Assembly (NCBI RefSeq): GCF_000002985.6
Contig: NC_003284.9
Span: forward strand, 16,802,001 to 16,866,000
Source of the DNA: Caenorhabditis elegans
Lineage: Eukaryota > Nematoda > Chromadorea > Rhabditida > Rhabditidae
Reading direction: 5' to 3'
Length of the DNA stretch: 64,000 bases
The notes under the pieces were generated by a model that ran no database searches, was not told where the DNA came from, and was given only the letters and a program-made list of their open reading frames with translations. Positions 36,330 through 47,600 of this stretch are shown piece by piece. The number at the start of each line of letters is the position of its first letter. The stretch's first letter is position 1. A program made the position numbers and the translations under genes.

Positions 36330-36859
36330 TGTTGACACTCCAATCCGAGAGATAGCCAGAACCTCGGAGTGACAAAAAAGACGACGGACGGAACGAGAGG
36401 AGGGATGAGCGGTGTGAATATAACAGAACAATTAGTACGAATAAAAACCTGTTTATTGATCAGGAAAAACGTAGAGAATGTGCTGCAGGGCAGCCAGGAG
36501 TCGAATAATAATTAATTAGAAGGAGTACGGCATCACACGATGGGAGAATCGGAGGAGAGTGACGATAATTGCATCATCAAATTTAGGCCAATAATTAATG
36601 TGAGCAATGGCTAAAGAGAGCGCGCTACGACACTCCGTTGTTGTCCGTGGAGCGCGCCTGCATTGCTTGGCGGCAAATTCAAATAATAATTGTTTATTAA
36701 ATGATTATTAGAGCGAATGTTCTTGGAAGAATACGGAAGATATTGTGAGTATTCGGCGGCGGATGTTAATTGTGGGATCGTGGGTGATTCTGACCAATTA
36801 ATTAACTATACATCCGCAAAGTTGGGATGCGCCGACTCTCCGGAGCCCAAGTCACAACA
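36330..36859 (-). repeat. Right LTR (5' LTR of the element)
   Basis: Direct repeat of 25422-25951 with the same length and ends, followed by the target duplication TTCCA. It should carry the element's promoter. It holds the second LTR copy of GGGCAGCC at 36488-36495. Confidence 0.95.
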
Positions 36860-36864
36860 TTCCA

Positions 36865-38222
36865 CTTTTATGATAATTACATAACGAACTTTTCTGTTTT
36901 TTTTTTCAATGTATTGCTGATACTGTTAGCAACTTTTCAATTGATTATTCATTCCTTCAAAATTTCAGATTTTAAACTTTAGAAATTTTGGCAAAATTTA
37001 CATTTCAACAACTTAATCAGTTTCGGAAGAAGCAACAACATTTTGTTTAAAAAAAGGGACCGAATTTGAATCGAATGATTTTTCCAAACATTTTCTGTAA
37101 AATTCGAAAGTTAGAGGAAATGTTTGGTAAGTTTGCCAACTGTTCAAACAGTTCTAGAAACTTTTGAAAATTTGATAAACTTTTGAGAAGTGTTTGAATA
37201 TTCAGGAAAGATTAAACAATTCTGAAAACGCAATAAATTCCTGATATGTTCAGGACAATATAGAAAAGCTCTATAAACTCATAGAAAGCTTGCGTTGTTT
37301 GGAATTCGATAATTGCAAAATTTGGCAAATAGATAAACCTAGAAAAAAAGATACATTTTCATTTTTTTTAATTTATCGTAATTTTTCTCGATTGTCTCAA
37401 TGCTAACAAAACAGGTCAATAACAAAATAAATCTCGCAAAACAAAAATTTTGGTAATTTAAAATTGCCATAATTGCTAAATACTATGAGTACTACACCCC
37501 GTCTAGGTAAAAAGTAGCAAGTAATACTATGATTATCATTTTGAGAACTGTTTGTACTTTACATGGATTTCTCAAATTTCTGTAGTAATTTCGATCGACC
37601 AAACTTTTAAACTTAAATAAAAACTCATCTTCGTTCTTTCGTAAAACCCGTGACAGTCAGTAGATCCTTCATTTTAAGGAGGTTCTGTTATTTATTTGCT
37701 CTCTAGTTAGTTCTAATAAACAAAAATTTCAAAGTTCCAATGAATGAATAACTGGCAAAGAAGCTAGTTCCGCCTTTCCGCCAGTGATCTGGTTGAAGGC
37801 AAATTGCTCAGCTCCGAATTCGAATGCAGTCATGTGTGACCACAAGAATCCAGCAGCGATTTATAGGAAGAGGGCAACAGTCAATTTACGAAGTGGGATT
37901 GGAGTCTGAGTGCAGTGTAGAGTCGGGTCAAAAAGACAAGCTAGCTGTTCATTACAATCATAGCAAGAAAGAGTTGTTTAGCGAAACAAAAAGTCCACGG
38001 GTGTCAGTGGTTTGACATATGAAGACAGAAAAAAGATGATAATGATTGAGCGCATTTCTCACTCTCGCAACATTTTCAAGGTTCCCAGGCTGCAAACGTT
38101 GCATTGGAATGACTTTTGCATGTCGCAGACTGCATTCACTTTCGATTCATTTGCCCCCAATTGCTTTATTCCAGAATTCTTGTTTAGCATTCTAACATGC
38201 TCTAATAAACAATTATACTCAC
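36865..38222. other. Non-coding region right of the retroelement
   Basis: AT-rich and without a supported exon. If the distal first exon at 38223-38302 is real, this is intron, and the retroelement sits in that same intron. A small frame at 37824-38015 plus has no support. Confidence 0.4.
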
Positions 38223-38302
38223 GTTTGGAGCAGTCGGCGGCTCGGAGATGGCGACGGTGTATTTGATTCACGCATCGATGGGTCCGGAGTTGGAGTGTCC
38301 AT
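38223..38302 (-). CDS. Possible distal first exon of the small membrane-protein gene
   Basis: ATG at 38302-38300 opens a Pro/Ser-rich 26-codon stretch (MDTPTPDPSMRESNTPSPSP, then SRRLLQ) ending at a strong donor AAAC|GTGAGT in phase 2. This phase matches the exon at 22092-22031, which also accepts the proximal first exon ending at 22728. Joining them would span about 16 kb and the retroelement. It could instead belong to an unseen gene. The stretch looks coding, but nothing between 22.8 and 38.2 kb offers a better in-phase partner that I can see. Confidence 0.4.
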
Positions 38303-39104
38303 ACCTAAACTTGTAATGAGTGTATTACAGTTGTTATTATAACCAAGCAAACAAGTTTGAGACTATGGAAAACCAACTGATTACAGTAAGACCAAATCAT
38401 AACGTACAACCAAAAAGTACAACGTACAAAAAAAAAAAAAAAAAAAAAAAAGATACAACCCAAATTCCAGGAAAAGTATTCAAGGTCACTTTTTGATACA
38501 AAATTAAAATTTTTGAATAAATTTATAATAAATTCAGTTCCAGAATATATTGAGTTTGAATTTTTCACTACTTTCATGAGCCGTTAAGTTGCCTCAAAAT
38601 TTTAAGGTTAAACTTTTTGGAAAATTTAAGGTTAAACTTTTTGTTAAATCATTGGAAATGTTTTTTCGACTCGGAATTTCATCCCAACATGCCATAGAAA
38701 CAAGAAATCTGAAACTCAACAAAAAATGTTGAACGAGCTGCGCACTTTTTAGACAATAATTTTTGAATTTTTCTCTCAACTTGTTCAGTGTAAGGATATT
38801 TGTAAAAAAAAACCTGGAAGACAACTTTTTTCTTGGTAGTATGCTTAGCTAATTAACTCACTGATAAGATCAACTACACCAGTCCAATTTTCAATCCACA
38901 TGGTTCAACGCGTTTTAGGAATAAATCATGAATGCAACTGATGCGAACATCCTGTTGAAAGACGAAGGAAAGGCAGAGCTCAAACGTCGTTGAATTTCAT
39001 ACGAAAATAGTTCGACTTCACAAAAGCATTTATTTCAAAATTTGGTAAACTCTATAAAATATAAAGCGTTTTAACTTCAAACGTTTTTATTACTCTGACG
39101 GAAA
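38303..39104. other. Intergenic gap before the p28 gene
   Basis: It contains a run of about 24 A at 38428-38451 on the plus strand and the upstream region of the plus-strand p28 gene. No exon is supported. Confidence 0.45.
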
Positions 39105-40918
39105 ATGGCATTGGAAAAACCAAAATTTGAAAGTTCGCTGACTTCAACAATTCTCGGCTCAACTGAGACTCCTTCTAATATTTTTTTACAAGTTAATCTT
39201 GCAGTAAGTCTATTTTATCTTTAGTAATGTTGTCCAAAAATGTATAGAAGTCCAAATTTTAATTAATTTCTAATAAAGTTAAAAGTGGAGTACCAAAATC
39301 TGAGACTTTGTGTTTTTAGACCCAAAATGGTCCAAAACAAAGTTCTGGAAAAAAAGCCCAAATTTGTTGCTTTTTTCACACATTTTGGTTTTGAATCTAA
39401 TTGTTCAACTACTGTGCGAAATCAATACACAAAGACTGTTTTTTTTTAATTGTTTTTCTTTTAAATTTTGCTACACTACTTTCTCACAGCTAAAATCATA
39501 TGCGGTTGAGGTTAATTTCAGATTTATTCACATGCTTATGATTTTCACTTCAAACATGTCACATCAAGAAAAATTAAAAATTGACAAACTGATTTTCAGG
39601 AGGAAACAACTTCAAAAATAGAAGGAGAAACCAATGTCACGTTTGAAAGTATCATTGAAAGCGGCGAAGACGATCACATTGAAAGTGAACACCAGCTACA
39701 GCTTATTCTTGATTGTATACTTCCGCCGAGGTGGGTAATTTGATAAATTGGCAGCTTAAGCCAGAAAACAAAAACAGAATTATGATCATGAAAGACACAT
39801 TTTGTAGAGTTTACGAACAAAACGGAAAACTATGGAAACAGCAAGCGTCGCTTCATCCTGCTACGCGACATGACATGGTAATTTGGTGTGAATTTGAAAA
39901 ATATTTAGATATTTGTGAAACTAGAAGGTAACTTGTTAATAGTTAAAACCAAATGCTTAAACCTCTTTTTTAAATATAAACACGAATGTTAGAAGTACGT
40001 TCAAAAAAATTTCAGATAAATCTCGAGGAAAAACTGGAAAGCGAGTTAAAAGACCGGGGAGCAAAACCATTCGGAATATGCCCAATTCGACGCGATCTTT
40101 ACGGCCAGTTTTTCGGTCAGTGTTCCTTTTTTCAATTCATCCAAGACCCATTTGTCTTCTTTCAAGCGCATAATGATGCCCTTTGACAAAAAGACAGGTG
40201 TGTGAATCTTCTTTGCTTCCAGATGAGCTAATCCGTCAAGTCAGTGTCTCCTGTGTGGAAAGAGGTCTTTTATTGGTTCGCGTTCGTGATGAAATTCGAA
40301 TGACTTTTGCAGCCTACCAGAATGTACTAGAGTCGGCGATTGCATATGGTAAGTTACAATTAATAGTTTTCAATTTCAGAATATTAAAAAAAAAACTTTG
40401 TGTGGATTCTGACTACTTCTTAGCGCCTAAAAAAATACAATAACCACACCGAATTGATTCAATTTTCAGGTGTCAGAAAAGCGCTGTTCATTGAAAACGA
40501 ACAAACACGGGCGACGACTGAATGGAAAGTGCAAAAGGACAAGAACAAGGAGCTTCATCTAAAGGTGAAAAGAAAACTATTACTACAGATGAATAGAAAC
40601 CCATCGGGGAAAAACGGAGGGGGGGGGGGGAGAAAATGGAAATTAGCGGAGGAAGAAGCAATGTATGTCGGATGTTGCAGATTGCCCAATTGGAGAAAAA
40701 ATTGGCAACGGATAAAATTGTAAGCGAGGAGGAATTGGAAATTGTGGAGCAACGAATGAAGGACACCAACGAGCGCCTTGTAGAGTCAAATAGAATTCTC
40801 AAAGTTAGGCTTGAAAAATAATTATTTCAAAAGTCAAAGTTTTCAGAACCAGCTTCAGTCGATTCTTCAGATGGATGATATGTCACATGTCAAAGTCGGA
40901 GAAACAGTCGCACATTAA
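39105..40918 (+). CDS. Axonemal dynein light intermediate chain p28 (DNALI1) homologue
   Basis: Eight exons: 39105-39203, 39600-39730, 39808-39877, 40016-40115, 40223-40348, 40470-40564, 40681-40803, 40847-40918; 271 residues, the usual p28 length, with all phases exact. p28/DNALI1 is a subunit of inner-arm axonemal dyneins. Family motifs seen: ILPPR near the N-terminus, GKLWKQQASLHPATRHDM (the LW-QQ-S-PATR block), FGICPIRRDLYGQFFDELIRQV, CVERGLLLVRVRDEIRMTFAAYQ, then a coiled coil (KIAQLEKKLATDKIVSEEEL onward). The C-terminus ends MDDMSHVKVGETVAH, shorter than the Gln-rich tail of other homologues. An AATAAA lies about 45 bp after the stop (near 40962). Intron 6 contains an uninterrupted G run (about 40619-40630). 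Nematodes are considered to lack motile cilia, so the role here is probably not axonemal beating. Confidence 0.9.
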
Positions 40919-41428
40919 ACATATTCAAATGTATTATATTTTTGTTTCAACACTATACATTCTAATAAAACATACTCAATATTTCTATGTATCACAAAAT
41001 TGTAATCTTGGAGAAAATCCTTACATTAGAAACATTTTCAAACAATACAAACTTTTTTTTTGCGCAGGGCCTGTTGCCTGTATTCAACCTGCCCGCCTCA
41101 CGCCTCTTTGACCGCGCCCGACCCTTTCCGGGTTTTGCGCCGCACTAAACAAAAAGCGTGGCTCGCGGCGCGAGACAGGCGCGGCAGGCGTTTTGGCGTC
41201 TGCATGGAAGCCCGTTAGCGTTTTTTTTTTAATTTCAGATCATGTTAACAATCAGAGAAGTGAAGTTCAGCATCAAAGTATTTCAGTATTTAATTTTGTT
41301 ATTTGTAATTTGTTAAATTGAGGAAAACCACAATTATTCAAAATACACCAGAATACTACAGGAAGTGATTTATTTTCAAAAATATATGAATAAAAATTGA
41401 GAATAACAATTTCAAAAAGCTTTTTGTT
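40919..41428. repeat. Intergenic gap with a GC-rich inverted segment
   Basis: The p28 3' UTR is followed at about 41065-41220 by a GC-rich segment unlike its surroundings. It has CCTGCCCGCC on one side and GGCGCGGCAGGCG on the other, and CGCGGCGCGAG in between. It looks like a small palindromic repeat element. The ends and target duplication are not clear. Confidence 0.4.
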
Positions 41429-42940
41429 TTATCGTGAGTTAAAATAGTAGTTGATTTTCTCCTGGACTTCATCTGAAAATGGGAAAGATCCACAAAGAAA
41501 ACTGTTATCTTCGTAGGTCGATTTTCTTGAATACTCTTGTTCATTCCAAAAACTGTTTTTAAATTGGATTTTCATGCTATTGAACCATACTCGGTCAAGA
41601 GTTGGTAGGAGATATTGGTAGACCATCTGAAAATATGAGTTTTGATTGTGTAGAGATTTTCAAATGCAGAGCATACCATTTCATGAATTCTGTGATTCAT
41701 TGGAGCCGTACTGGTAAGACCAAAATGAATAGCTCGTGCGAAGTACTTCCTTGTCTGTAAAATTAGTGTTTTCTTTCAACGAAAAAAAAAGGTTTTCGGT
41801 ATTTGAAAATATCAAGTTTAAAATATAATATTAAATGAAAAATACTATTATATTTGTGTTTGGCTAAAATGTTTAACTTTTCTGACTAAAATGAGCACAA
41901 AGGACTGATTGTCGAGAGCAGATACGATGTGTGCTTTATCATTCCATAGCAACTCAACTGTGGAAATCCTAGAAGTACCCGAAACTTGTACCCAGTTCAA
42001 AACACATCGCAACAGAACACATGAAGGTGTCATATGCCTGTTCCCGTGACTTACAAACTCTGATTTGTCATAAATTCTTTGCAACAATGTGAAAGCCAGG
42101 CAGTCGAGGTTGTCTCGTGTCAAATTGTAAACACTTGGCCAGATGTTCTGAAAGTTAGGATTAATGTATTGCTTTTTTTTGCTCCGTCTTTTTGATTCTT
42201 TTGTGTCTAACAAAAAAACTCACGTCCTGATCACAACCAAAAGGTCGAAATGCAAAGTACACAACTGTCATGAACTTTTCCGTCGAGTTTTGCAGAGTTT
42301 CTTGACTTAGCCCATCCGTGCTCAGAACCTGTGTAGTGAAAACCTGTCTTGCATAGTCTGGGACCGAAGCGTCTAGAGTTAGAATCTCGTCTTCGTCGAC
42401 ATGTTCCTTTGCATTTGCAGTGAGTTGGTAAGCTTTCTGTGTAAGGTAGTGAGGAATTCCAACATTTTCAATAAGTCTTTGGAGCCAATATTCATCGATC
42501 ACTAGAAAATAAAATGTGCAAGTTTTTTTTTAGTTGCAAATGAAACTTGAACCTTTACTTGATCTATTTGAAAAAATTCAACTGAAATATACCTACTTGA
42601 CACTAACAAAATGGCGCAAGTTTTTTGGGCAAAAACACATGGTCGAACATTTGCAAACGGTTTCTAACTGACGGGTACAATTTTAATAACTTTATGTTAT
42701 TTCATCAAAAAATTTCAGAGGGCCAAAACTGACTAAATTGAGGAGGTCCCCTATTGAAATTGTGTGACCAAAAAGTACACGTTTCCAAATTTTTTGCTTG
42801 TCGGATATAGAATAATTTGTAAATTGTCTAAATGTTTATCTAGAAGTTAAAGACTTACAAGCTTCTTCGCCAGAGCCCTCAAAATCCTGGAATTGACAAC
42901 TGACAGCTGCAGACAATAGATACAAAAACTTGAAAAGCAT
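41429..42940 (-). CDS. Predicted secreted protein, unrecognised family
   Basis: Five exons: 42940-42859, 42501-42224, 42147-41878, 41754-41677, 41626-41429; 301 residues with exact phases. The N-terminus is a classic signal peptide (MLFKFLYLLSAAVSCQF), with cleavage probably after VSC or nearby. The mature part has NLT and NST glycosylation sequons and several Cys (FGCDQD, LDCLAF, CVLLRCVLN, LCGSFP) that could form disulfides. There is no membrane anchor. I do not recognise a domain. The protein looks like a folded secreted factor rather than a low-complexity or collagen-like one. A second small minus-strand gene lies 0.6 kb upstream but shows no clear similarity. Confidence 0.75.
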
Positions 42941-43544
42941 TTTGCAGTATGAAGATTGAATGTTCGCAACTTTTGAGCGGGCGAAGAGTAAGAAAGAAAA
43001 AAGAAAAAATCGGGAGAAGAAAGGAGGAGGCAAGTGTGTAATGACACTTGTGAGTAAAATTAGTTTATATTATCCTGCACACACCACCCCCACCAATCTG
43101 ACTCATTCTGGATCTCTTTTTGTGAACTCAACTCAAACTTTGAATATAAACACTTTGAAGTGAACTAATGCCATTAACATTGAGTTTTAAATGGGTTCTT
43201 ATGAACATTGATGTTTTGATTTTTTTACGAAAGTTTATTTTGAATTATATAAACAAACTTTCAACTTTCAAATAATTCAAACTCAAGTTTAAAAAAAATC
43301 TTGTTATCATTTAAAAATTTATTGGAGCGGAAATCAGGATCAGGAAACCTAAGTTCACATGTCTGGTTCAAAATGTTGTACAGTAGTTAAAATATTGAGA
43401 TTTTTAATAGGATTTCCCATGAAACCCGGAAGTATCATGACGATTGCACTATTTACAAGGGTGATTTGATCAAATGAAACAACGGGTAATAAAAACGAAT
43501 CACAAATTAAAATTGATCACCAAGTGAGAAATGTGTGGGCAAGA

Positions 43545-44166
43545 TTACAAAATGGTCTCGATTGTGTAAGTTTGCGGAATATCAGTTTTGAATATTGCCC
43601 ATTCTTCAAACAGTTCAACAGTCGGATTTTTCGGTATCGCATTGACCATTTCGACAATGTAATTGATGAACAATGAAAGCTCGTCATAGATGTTATCCTT
43701 CCAGTACTGATATTGGCGAACAGCACGAGCGTGCTTCAAGTCGAGAGTTTGATTGTAATTCTAAAACAAAAAACTTCAATTTCAATTTAATATCCAATAG
43801 GAGACAATACCTTTATAGCTTCCAGTTCCCTCAAAATGCAAATATCGTGTGTTTTTCTAAACCGGCCTTCTTCTGGAAGAATCAATTGTTCACGAGTGTA
43901 GTCATGGAACTCTGAATCCAGATCAAAGTATGAGTCGATTTTGTCAGATCCTGAAAATTGTACAATTATGAAAAACAGGAGGAAGTAAGATTTTTCTTGA
44001 TTATAATACTATTTTCTTGAGTATCAATTGTGAAAGTTGTAGATGAAATTAATTGCCATAAGTTTGGAATTATTTCAAAACAATTAAGTTAAGATTTTTA
44101 AGGTGGAATACCGAAATTTGAGTCTTTGCTTATTAGACCCAAAATGGTCCAAAACTTAATTTTCAT
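43545..44166 (-). CDS. Small gene of uncertain 5' end, possibly secreted
   Basis: Two exons are well supported by phase and splice sites: 43950-43811 and 43760-43545, stop at 43545-43547. They encode about 118 residues (GSDKIDSYFDLDSEFHDYTR and onward, ending TDIPQTYTIETIL) with no recognised domain. The first exon is uncertain. The only in-phase candidate I found is 44166-44112, which would add MKIKFWTILGLISKDSNF, a plausible short signal sequence. That segment, however, belongs to a dispersed repeat also seen near 39287-39340, so it may be coincidence or an exonised repeat. Without it the gene lacks a start and may be a remnant. Confidence 0.45.
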
Positions 44167-44686
44167 TTGATTATTATCCTATAATGCATGTTTTTGCAGT
44201 TTATTACGTGTTATTTTGTTGATTGAGATGCTTTTCTGGTCATCTTTCAATTTACGCAATGTCAAAAATAAACAATGATATAACTACATAGAAGACGTTA
44301 CGAAATGTTTAATTGTTGATCTACCTGTCAAACTGTACTCTTTCTCTTTTGATGGAAGACGATAACAACGATAAAAATATCAGAGGTGGTGACCAACTCA
44401 CCGAATAAATTAAATATAATATTTTTTTAGAAAAGTGCTCGTTTTTTCTCTATGATAATTTGAAAATATTGATAGTTGCACCTAGTTTTTTTAGTTACTT
44501 TAAAAAAAGAGAAGTACTTGAAAAATTAATTTCCAGCCGCTGCAATACTGAGAACTAAATCAATTGAAAAGTTTAGATCAGTCTAGCAGCTTTTGTTTAC
44601 ATTTTTGACAATTCTCTAAATTCTCGACTCAATTCCTGTGATTCTATATTCAAAAAAAATTCTCGAAACCCTTTTCTTACCTATAT
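44167..44686. other. Gap between two minus-strand genes
   Basis: AT-rich. It holds the 3' region of the large gene. Nothing else is supported. Confidence 0.4.
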
Positions 44687-47600
44687 CTATCGTTTTAGCA
44701 TATTTTCAATAACATTTAACAACTCACTGTGTCTAATCGATCTCATATCCAAAGATTCATAGTCGCTGAGCTCTTTCATGATTGGTTCAATTTCCACTCT
44801 CAGTTCATCTTCATTTTTCTCTGGCACTGTTGAACTTGATTTCCTTTCCAAACGATTAGAATTCTCGAGATCTAGCAGATACTTTGCATCTAATAACTTT
44901 TGTATTACACTTTGATCAATTTCATCCGGACACTCATCAATGTTTGGAGAAACTTTGATATTACTTTTGGTAGCTTCAAATCTGGACTTTTTCGATCTCT
45001 TCTTTTTCTCCTTATTCAGCTTATTTAATAGCTTCTTTTTCAAATTTTTCAGCTCTTCTTGCTCTAAAATCCGACGTTCATTCTCTTTTCGAATATTTTC
45101 CTCCGTAGCTGCTTTCTGTGCATCAATTGCATTTTCTGCACTTTTCTTCCGTTCTTCCGTTCTTCCGCCTGCTTCAACTTTTCCAGTCTCTTCTCATCTT
45201 TAAACCGTTTTATTTCCACCGTTATCTTTTCTTCTTCCCTTTTCTGCGCTCTCAATAAACACTTTTCTCTTCTTCTTCGATTTTTCAGCGTGGTGTCTCT
45301 CACTGGACGTTGCCGCTGTTTTGAAGATGGTGGTTGAGAGCATGAAGAGCTTGTTGTTTGGCTATTATCACCCGCGGACGAGGATGCAACAGAATGTTGA
45401 TACTTGGAACAAGATGAAGAGAATCCAGATCTACCGATGCCGTCCTGTTCGTCGTCATCATCTGAATTCTGGTTGTGATTCGGAAGAGACGATTCACTGC
45501 GACAACTGTCTACGGAATTACTATTTTTCTTATCTTCTTTCTTTACAGTTTCTAGTTGTCTTTCAATTTTCGATGATAAATAATCAATGTTATCTGGAAA
45601 AAAAATCATTTATTACTTTCTCGAAACAATATATAATATTTATGTGCCTTGTTTACTGGATCCTTTGTTCGTTGTTGTCTGTGCCTCTTTCTCCAGATGC
45701 CGGCGTTCCAACAGCTCCATTTCATCGTCAGTTGGGTACCAGTAACCTCGTGGCTCCAGAATCAATGGTCCAGAACCTGCAATTCACAAAACGTGCAACT
45801 TATCAACGGCCACCACAATTTTTCACAATTATTATTGAAAACCAACCTACCTCGAACATGATCTGGATCTCCTACATCATCGTTGTTTCTCATCTCTTGC
45901 ATACGTCTTCGAAAAGCTGCGAAATTCTCGTGTGCGGGAAGTATGCGTTGCGGAACATAATTCTCCCTGAAAAATTGGATCAAGGAAGTAATATTTTGTT
46001 TCAAGGATTATAGCGAAAATTAAAAAAAAAATTTGAAACGTTTTTTTAACAGCCAAAGAATGATAATTTGTCATTCTGGAAATCCACCAAAGATTTTTTC
46101 TGCGAGTTTTGCATCCTTAGTTTGTTTTCAATTTTTCTTTCGAAAGTTTTAGGTGTTCGACTTCCAGCAAAACTAGAAATCTCTCTAAAATTCAAACTTT
46201 TTAAAAAGGTAGTAAGCTACCAAAACATTAATTGAAAATTTCGAAAAATCTGGTACTTTTTGGAGTACGATTTACAGTCGAAAAAAAGGCATTGCTGATT
46301 TACGACAGAGAAAATATAAATTTCTTAGTCGTGAGGGCGAGCATCGAAAGTTATAGTGTTGTGTGGACCTGTGCACACAAGATGTCTTATCTATAGTTTG
46401 ATCTATGCGGCCTGTCTGCCCGATATAGTGTGAATTACATTTGCTTGCTCTGTTGTCTCTCCCTATGTAGGAAGTGATTGTGAATGACAGTTCTAGTCCC
46501 AATGCCTAGGTCCTCTTGTGTTTACCTCTCATCATATGGTCTTCACTAATAAATAACGTTATTATCTACAACTGTAAGGACACGACGCTAACTTTATAGA
46601 GGTGCTCAGCCGCTTAAAATTGAGCAGTGGCAAATTCTCAGTAAATATGCCCATATGGCTCATGGCCCATTCTTAAACCTGACGGTGAAATATAAATCTT
46701 TTTAGTCTGCATCTACTTCTTTATAACCAACAATATTTTGGTTTGTCAGGTGCGAATTTTTGGAAAAAAAGTTCATCATATATAGAAACCATGAGATCAT
46801 GAGGATGCCCACCGTTTTCGCACGGGAATATCTCGTAGCGAAGGCACCCAAGTCTCTCGTCGCCGCTTGTTTTCTCTGCTGCTGCTATTTTCGCGGCAGA
46901 AAGTAGGCATTCTCACGAACTGATGGTTTCTTGAATGCTTTGGACGATGCTTGCGAATTTTTTGAAAGTGAATAAGGAACATTACAAAAAAAAATTTTTT
47001 TTTTGGGCGGCCATGCCCTTTCGAGTATTCGAGTAGAGATCATTATTTTGACTTGTGAATTGTATGTATTGAATCGAATGATTCAGAATCGAGAGCATGT
47101 CGTAAACTTCATGCTGTCTACCGCCAAGATGCTAGCTTACAGACGCCCGCCACGACGCCCAGTGGTTTTAAAAAAATTAATTTAATATAAGAATCCGAGC
47201 AAGGGAGAGAGAGACGACCAGTTCACGTGAGAAAAAATCTGATTTTTGCGATTTTTTTTTCACACGTAAAAAAATAATTTTGGCGTAATAGAATTTTACC
47301 ACTGTTTTTCGCCGCTTTTTGAAGGATAAAAAATTATTGAATTTTTTTTCAGCCCGCCCCTTCATTTGCTAAGCTCCGCACATGTTTGAAAATTAAATAG
47401 GTAATAAAAAATTTTTTCGTAGTCTATTAAATTTGTTAAATTTCTGGAAAATTCTATTTTCATGTACGATTAGGGCTGTTAAATAGGACAAACTAGGACG
47501 TCCTGCGCCCTGTCGTTTAGGACGTCCGCCGCTATTCTGGCTTTCTAGCTGCACTGTGTCTGGGCGCAAAGCTCACCGCAGCAGGACGAAGACGCGTCCT

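Larger units (their letters stand above)
25422..36859 (-). mobile_element. Full-length LTR retroelement, 11.4 kb, no recognisable Pol
   Basis: It is bounded by two 530-bp direct repeats that start TGTTG and end CAACA and is flanked on both sides by the 5-bp duplication TTCCA (25417-25421 and 36860-36864). The LTRs differ at three aligned positions by my comparison (25635/36543, 25638/36546, 25927/36835), so the insertion is young. Sense is the minus strand: the genes inside point that way, and TGGTGCACCGAAC abuts the inner edge of the right LTR (36329 downward), where a tRNA primer site belongs. Order in sense: 5' LTR, hairpin-rich leader, gene A (34378-32968), gene B (32791-31682), gene C remnant (30740-28085), hairpin-rich 3' non-coding part, 3' LTR. 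I found no reverse transcriptase, RNase H, integrase or aspartic protease motif in any frame given to me. The zinc-knuckle layout resembles BEL/Pao Gag. Confidence 0.92.

Noticed and set aside
25422..36859. Plus-strand orientation for the retroelement
   Set aside because: No TGG primer site follows the left LTR and no purine tract precedes the right LTR. All coding exons and the primer-site-like sequence favour the minus strand.
43951..43990. Hydrophobic stretch read directly upstream of the 43950 exon, resembling a signal peptide
   Set aside because: In that frame there is no Met before a stop, and the sequence is the pyrimidine-rich intron end.
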